From the NCBI RefSeq assembly GCF_910596095.1, contig NC_056544.1, positions 15,361,155 to 15,425,154 on the forward strand: a stretch of 64,000 nt of DNA. Reading direction: 5' to 3'. A program made the position numbers and the translations under genes. Shown here piece after piece: positions 57,430 through 64,000 of this stretch (position 1 is the stretch's first letter; each line of letters starts with the position of its first letter). The stretch comes from Thunnus maccoyii. Lineage: Eukaryota; Chordata; Actinopteri; Scombriformes; Scombridae. The notes beneath the pieces were generated by a model that saw only the letters and a list, made by a program, of their open reading frames with translations, was not told the origin of the DNA and ran no database searches.

Positions 57430-58680
57430 CTCTTCATTTGTTCTTCTTCTTTTTACTGGCAAATTGCGACCAGGCAGAGCATTATCACCACCGACTGTCG
57501 TGTTACATTGTTCTTATATCCTTGTCATCAGTCCTGTGTTTTGTAGATAGGTGAAGACATGCTTTAAAACCAAATTGCCAGACCTATATGCAAAGATTGT
57601 TTTAAGGTCCGTGTGTTTAATCCCTTTACATTCCAGTTCGTTCCTTAAGAACTATCTTTCATTTGCATATTTGGGACAGAGAAGAATGACATGATCCACA
57701 GACTCAATTCTGATTTCAGACATCACATGCTCCGCTTGGATGCTTCCCAATGAGGTGTAGAGATTAATTTAATTTAGTGTGTCCCAGTCTAATCCCACTA
57801 ATCAGGCACTCTTCTTTCCTAATTCTCCCCAGTGACCTTCCTTCTTCAACTTCCTGCTGGATCTGATACAAATGCCGTCTTTATCCCATAACCTCTGCCA
57901 CTGCATCTTAATTTTGTTCCATATGAAAACTTTGGTTTCTGCAACTCCATTTGATTTGCTTTTAATCCATTTTGGCCAGAAATTCTACTGTTTCTTTTCC
58001 TTTGGTCACCTACTTGAGCTGGTACCCATAAAAACTATACATCAATTTCTAGCCTAATAATTCTCTATAAACATTGCAAAATTTGATTAAGAATGTCCCG
58101 TCTGCATCTTGAAGAGGTGTGTTTGAGACTAGCAAGGGCTGCACTTGAGTCTAAATATAGTATTCGCAGAGGTTTGATTTCCCCTATCCACTGTAGAGCG
58201 AATAAAATGCCATCATTTCAACTGCATATACTTATATATGGTCAGTTGTTCTCTTGGTCACCTTAACTTTCAGCCCTAGGACATAAAAAATGCACTACTT
58301 GTTTTTCCATTCTCTGGATTTTTAGACCCATCAGCAAATACATAATGCCCATACCTCTCATGTAGTTAAGTGTTTACATTAGCAAAATGAATGTATTTCT
58401 GTTAGAATGAATTTGTCCCAGTGTGGAGAAATCTATTATTGGTTGAGGCAGTAACCATGGTGGGACCATGGTATAACCTTTTTTGTAGGATGTAAATCCT
58501 TATGGCTCTGCAGATTTACCCAATAATTGGCCATTAATTGTTTCATTCTTAGCTGAAGAAGCATTTCCCCAACTTCCACCTGAAGTGCTGACTGAAGTGT
58601 TAACTTAAAGCACGGTTTGCTGTACACTGGCTAAAATTGGTTCAATCTATATGAGACAGTAGCATAGCAGGCCCAAGGTG
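57430..58680 (-). mobile_element. I-clade LINE fragment with RNase H relic
   Basis: On the minus strand 58,260-58,090 gives ALQWIGEIKPLRI then DSSAALASLKH, an RNase H core. Then come VDHVILLCPKYANER (57,720-57,650) and a FTYLQNTGL tail. Several frameshifts and stops. This architecture (RNase H then HC motif) is that of I-clade LINEs. The left limit is the second copy of the 3' UTR near 57,430. Confidence 0.6.
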
Positions 58681-59279
58681 ACGGTAATATTATTTTAGTT
58701 ATACTAAATACATCCTTTTGTGTTTTTCGGAGTTGTGTTCAGGTAAATACAATATTTTGTGTCAACTTACATGAACAGGAGGAATAATTACAGCAAGGAA
58801 AACCTCTTTGAGTGTTCATATGGGCTCCTGACTGTTGTTTTAAGACAGACTTGCAAACTTGTGAGCCTATCCTTTGACACTAGCTGTGAATGCCCGCCTA
58901 TTATATGCAGTTAACCTGAAGATAGATTATGTGAAACAGACACATAATACACTGGTAAGTGCAGCGGTGTACAGATGTGCAGGTCTAGGAATTCACCAGC
59001 AGGTGGTGCTGTGCAACCTCACATGTTTTGTACCTAAACATAAGGATAATATGTCTGTTGTCAGTAGTTGTCTATAATGTTTAGCTGGTATATTCTAAAT
59101 CACGTCACAGTTTTTAAAATGTGGAAGTCAAACATGTGGATAACATCAAGACTTTGTTTGAAATTAACCACACTCTCTATTTTTATCAATCATGGTGTTA
59201 TATTACTCAATGTTTCACATTATGGAATTTGGATACATATGCATGTGGATGTCTGTACCCAATAACTAATAAAGTATCT

Positions 59280-59575
59280 GATTAACATGGGGATATTTTT
59301 TCCTGCATTGCTGTATCACTCTTTGAGTCACCTGGTTATCACTTACATAACTACACAAGTAGTTTTTTCCCCACACTGTTCCCTCAAAACATTTTAAAAC
59401 GCAAACCAAACTCTCCCTAGGATCAGTTGTTATCCAGCCATACATTCCCAAAAGATGACCTGTTAGGTGTACAGTTGAAGTGAAAAAACACTATGTGGCT
59501 CAGAAATGTGTGTGTGTGTGTGTGTGTGTGTGTAGCTTTGTGAAGCAGTTAACAGATCTAATCCCCCAAGTCAAA
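59280..59575. repeat. Possible relic of the 3' flank of a fifth array unit
   Basis: Resembles 51,430-51,640: GCATTGCTGTAT, AAACCAAACTCTCCCT versus AAACCTTCCAGAG, and a shared AAAAGATGACCTGT. It ends in TAGCTTTGTGAAGCAGTTAACAG, like the gene C 3' flank at 38,562-38,580. No finger exon remains next to it. Confidence 0.45.
59507..59533. repeat. (TG)n microsatellite
   Basis: About 13 TG units, inside the possible array relic. Confidence 0.95.
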
Positions 59576-61825
59576 GAACACATGTTTTCCAAGGGGTGGA
59601 GCACATATTGTAGCTACAGTACATGGGCTCTTTTTTCCCTCATGTTTTGTGTCTCAGGGGATCTATGAGCGTAAATAATCCTCAAGAGGCACCAAATTCT
59701 GTGTTTTAACTGTTTAATATCTGCCGGGCCATTTGTCAGGAGACAAAAACATGGTTTTAATTTATTGATATTTCCAAGAATCCAAAAATGCATAATTGGC
59801 CGATATAAAAGAGTACATAGAAAAGAAGACTCAGCATTTAAAAAGCATGTTAGTGGATAGCTGCTGGAACATTTTTGACACCTATTTGCTTTTTAAAAAA
59901 TCAGTAGACGTCCTGGCCACATGAAAGCCTCCATTGCATCTTATAACGATGATTTTCTCACAGCATGGACGTGTGCCTGCGATATGGGTTTCAGGGTCAT
60001 CTCTGTGGTTTTAAACATATGGCCCCTAAACAAACAGGAGTGCCGTTCATAATTGTATAGCATTTGCAGGCTTATGTAGCAGGTGGTGACAAGTTACTCT
60101 CCTGAGTCCCTCTGAGCATGACACATGTATTACCAGTGTCCTGTGTCATGTGTCCATGAATCCATGTTGCATATATCTATCCCAGGGAGGCCAGTCAATC
60201 AGTCAATCAGTCAATCACTCATCACACTGCCTCAGCATTCATTTATGTCCATGTGTTTGTTTATTTGGATGTGTGTGCATGCTTGTTATGCAGTGGCTAT
60301 TATTTGTGTGTATTAGTGTGTCTGCAGTGGATAAATTAACTCCACAGAAATCTGCATTATAGTTTGTTTGTTTTTTTCTTTCTTAATGAGTGTTTGGCCT
60401 GAATTCTTGCAATAGTTGCCACACTAATTACCATACAAAGTGAGACGAGGACAGTCTGCGTTTCAAAAACCTTCTCATACTTTGAAATCATCCGTGTATG
60501 TCTTGAATGTGCTGAAACTTCAAAGGCTGATGTATATTAGGAATGTGCTGTTAAACTGTAAACATTCAAGAGAGGGCAATAAACCCGGCGGTGCACACAA
60601 ACACACAGTGTGTGAAGATCATTTCCACGGTTTACACAGCAACAAACCCATTCCTTTCATGGTGATTGTGGTCAATATAAGGTTCCCATGTGACTGAACC
60701 AGAGAAAGGAGGGAAACAGTTACAAAAAGTGTAGAAAATGTAATTTTCTTGGATGTTTGAGCACAACGGAATTTGACCCCTGACTCCCATTTACGTTCTA
60801 TCCTCCTTCATCTTATCAATTCTGGGAAAGAGAGAGCCGCGGTCGAAACATGTCAGCTGCCTTTCACATTCACAGAGGAATGTTGGCGAGTCTTCACAAT
60901 GTTGTCAGTCAGTGCACCAGATAAGCGCTCTCAGTTCATAAATAAGATTGATGGCATCGCATACCACCAGTTCCTGCTCTGTGTTTTCCCATACAAGCTT
61001 CTCTGTCAAAAGCATCCGCACTATCTCACCAGCTCATATCCTCTCTGTCCAAGTCCAGGCATGCTTAGGTGTTTTAACATATTCCCCATCCAATTATCAG
61101 ACTACACTACAGCAGGATACAGTCTACTTTTGCTTGCTCAGGTGTGAGTGAGCATAATGGGCAAATGAGTCAAAGCTGGCACAGAAAACAGACCATAAAT
61201 AGTTTGTTGAGTGTATAAGTTAATGGATAACTATAATAGACTGTGTGTTGGTCCTAATGTTATCCAATCACCAGGAGCCTTCAAAATGCTCTAGAAATGT
61301 GAAAAAAGTCTTATTTACGGTTGTGTAGGATCAAAAGGAACTAGAAAAGTGTTGGTCACCAGTACTATCTTAGACCTAGAGACCAAAACATGAATAAAAG
61401 TGGCAAAATAGTGAACATGGTTATCAGGTTTTTTTTCTTTTGTCTGAGGAAGACTTGTGTTAGGTCTAAATGTCGTTAATAAAGCTCTGATTCCAGTGTG
61501 CGGATACTTTTCGCTTGTCCTCTCATTGGTTTATATTTTACTGTATATATTCAACTCTGATTCCACTGAGGTTTTGTGGATGTGCACATATTTGTTCTAA
61601 TCTATGTGTCGCTGAAGAGTTGTTTGACTTCTACGCTCCACAGGAAACTTAGAGAGCACCAACTCAGCACCCTCGCTCAAGGATACTTCAGCATAAAGGA
61701 TGCTTGACATAGGTGACCTGTGAAAACACAAGAGACAAAGAGGGAAATAAGTCCCAGGCTTTATCATTCTATCTCTTACAATTGACAAAGTGTAATATGT
61801 TGTATTGGTGTTGCTTTCTAATTAT

Positions 61826-62270
61826 GCACCCTTTATAAAGGCTTTATAAGTTGTATCTAATGGCTAATAAATTATTTATTAATAGATCAGTTATAAGCCA
61901 TTAATCACAACAAATTTAGATGGCCAGATTGTGAAAAATCAGATTGGCTGGTGTTTAGCCTTTCCATTTGGTAATAATACAGTTATAAATGTTAGTAATC
62001 CGTCATTTAATGCTCATTGATTTCTCTGATAAGCCATCAAGTCTCAAGTTATAAATGTTTATAAATGAGTCATTAATAAATAGTTTTAATATCAAGTCTG
62101 CAGCCATACTTTAGAAATAAGTGGTAAAACCATTAAAAGAGTCGAAAGGATTTTGCGCAACCTGATAACCCAAAATGTGTTCTTATTAATGTTTTATAGC
62201 ATTAGCAAATTATGTATTATCTATTAATAAAGCCATAAGTTACAACTTGTAGCCTCTTTATAAAGGGTGC
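61826..62270. mobile_element. MITE with GCACCCTTTATAAAG termini
   Basis: GCACCCTTTATAAAGGCT at the left and CTCTTTATAAAGGGTGC at the right, with further complementarity (AAGTTGTA, TTATTAATAGAT). About 445 bp, A/T-rich, non-coding. No clear target duplication. Confidence 0.7.
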
Positions 62271-63584
62271 CTTAGTAAAAAAGGGTACCTTTGTATTATA
62301 TAAACATATTAGAATGTTGTCAGTAAAGCAAAACAACCTGGATAGCAGACATTTGTTGAATAAAGCAACTGCGTTGCAACTGGAGAAATGCGTAATGTGT
62401 TTTAAGTTTAAACTTAACCAAACTTCAGCCTCTCAAGGTGCAAGGCAGTCACATGACTCATTGCTCCACTGTGCTCCCCATTTATCAATTAAAATGTGTG
62501 AAGCTCCTCTACAGCAGCCATAATTTATAATTCACACACATCACACGCAGTAGGATGACTGGTCAAACATGTGAGTGAACACTGATGACACCATAACATT
62601 CATTGTCCATGTCATTGTCATCCTCTCATTGTCCTACTGCTTTGTAAAGTCTCATTGTCAACGTCGCTCAACCGCCCCAAACTGGTCGAAAGTCGAAATC
62701 TGCGACTGTGTGTGTGTTGGTCATGCACAAGTGTGTGTGTGTGTGAGAGAGAGAGAGACAGAAAGATCTATCCTGAAACAGATACCACATAACAGAGCTC
62801 TCCATTCTCTCATCTCATCCTCATATCCAATGGCATGTCTCGAAATAACTCATAAACACCTCTGGCTGTGAGTTAAATCAGAGGCAATAAAAGTGTTGAG
62901 GAATGCAGCACATGTTGGTAAAGGTGCAAGTTAGTACACAGGAATTTCAAACTGTATTAGAGGCTAATCTGGGAGAAACCTGTCTTTGTCACATATAGGG
63001 TTACGCGTCCCTATGAGAATGTGATCTATGTCAAGCATGCTCTTCATGGCAAGAAGAGAACAAGAGAGCAGGCCACCCGAGAAAGTTGAACCCAAAAGAA
63101 TGCAGCTCTGGTATTCATTAATGAAGTGCACTCTTCTCTGTGCTGGAGCGAGAGGACAGGAATGAGGAGATGAGGCGACAATGTGAGACAGAAGTGAGAG
63201 TGAAACAGGAAGAAACAATTCACAACATTTACCAGAGAAAAAATAGGATTTTTGAACACTTACTAGCATGCTTGTGATATTATATATATATTTATGTATC
63301 TGTAAACAGAAAATATCCACATATTTGTCAGTAGGAAATATAAATAAAACAATTCACAAGCCAGGAAACCAGTTAATGTATATTAGAATATTTTATTGCT
63401 TTATGAAATGTTGCATGAATTCAACTGTAAAAACCTTCATATTGTTTGAAGTTCACAGAAATGTCCGTTTGAAGTCAACACTCGGTTGGTTGTGTACAGC
63501 TTGACATGACCGTGATTGTCGGCACATAACTTACAACAAACATACATAAACTCTTTGGCGTCCTGCTCAAAGCACTATAATATC

Positions 63585-63625
63585 TAAAATAATAATAATA
63601 ATAATAATACAAACATCTGTATAAA

Positions 63626-63661
<36 letters not shown>
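63585..63661. repeat. (AAT)n microsatellites
   Basis: Two AAT runs (63588-63609 and 63630-63661) separated by about 20 bp. Confidence 0.95.
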
Positions 63662-63941
63662 CCTGTTTGTTAGTTCAAAGCTCACAGTAAACAAAACCAA
63701 CATGGTGTAGTTTTCAATTTTTATCCCCAGTGGTGACCAAACCAGCAGAATCACCACATCAGGAAAAACACTCACACACTGTAATCACACATGCAAACAT
63801 ACTTAAAGAAGGAAAATCAGAAATCAGAAAAAAAACAGATGATGAAATCAACACCATGATGCAACACCCTCACAAAAATTACAAACAACACCAGGTCTGT
63901 GTCAGTTTGGCAAAAAAAAAAAAAAAATACCAAATTGTCTT

Positions 63942-63962
63942 TTATATATATATATATATAAT
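63942..63962. repeat. (TA)n microsatellite
   Basis: About 10 TA units near the window end. Confidence 0.9.
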
Positions 63963-64000
63963 GCATCTCACTGCTGATATACCTCTAAACCTTTGCAGAG

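Larger units (their letters stand above)
58685..64000. other. Right flank, no gene seen
   Basis: Apart from the features listed, A/T-rich DNA. AGACTTGTGTTAGGTCTAAA followed by TGTCGTTAATAAAGC near 61,450 looks like a retroposon tail. Short AGTCAATC units occur at about 60,195. Confidence 0.45.

Noticed and set aside
60773-61147. 124-codon plus-strand frame
   Set aside because: No recognisable domain; it overlaps another open frame of equal quality and sits in repeat-rich DNA.
1-64000. CRISPR arrays, tRNA, rRNA or bacterial operon features
   Set aside because: None seen. Introns and repeat content show a vertebrate nuclear sequence, and regularly spaced units are microsatellites or transposon ends.

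Overview
This is a vertebrate nuclear window, almost certainly from a teleost fish. It has GT-AG introns and long AC/AT-rich intergenic DNA. It also has several repeats I recognise as typical of teleosts: L2-type LINE tails, I-clade LINE RNase H remnants, TTAA-flanked MITEs, a Tc1 relic, and common fish dispersed repeats. The species cannot be named from the sequence.

Layout. Bases 1-25,300 hold no gene I can support, only microsatellites, LINE 3' ends, foldback elements and solo-LTR-like sequences. Bases 25,350-56,525 hold a head-to-tail array of four paralogous genes, all on the minus strand, here called A (25.3-30.9 kb), B (33.1-37.3 kb), C (38.9-49.9 kb) and D (51.9-56.5 kb). Each has the same five-exon design: a THAP DNA-binding domain (exon 1), two short linker exons, a CxxC-x(19-20)-CxxC zinc-ribbon-like exon, and a large last exon. 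The last exon has an acidic region, one degenerate finger, six C2H2 fingers and one or two AT-hook-like motifs. Exon phases agree in all four copies and every reading frame is open, so these look like functional, lineage-amplified chromatin or DNA-binding proteins (about 694-865 aa). Gene A carries the three middle exons twice, in frame. Gene C is a mosaic, B-like at its 5' side and D-like at its 3' side.

Inside intron 1 of gene C sits a 6.8 kb DNA transposon (41,667-48,485), nested in an older TTAA-type MITE. It has about 65 bp terminal inverted repeats followed by arrays of a 16 bp palindrome. It encodes two convergent genes: a DDE (rve-type) integrase on the plus strand, carrying one in-frame stop, and a five-exon minus-strand gene with an N-terminal SAM-like segment and a C-terminal HECT-type ubiquitin-ligase domain with its catalytic HTC cysteine. 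This element is the most unusual system in the window.

To the right (56.7-64 kb) are two I-clade LINE fragments, a possible relic of a fifth array unit, MITEs and microsatellites, with no supported gene.
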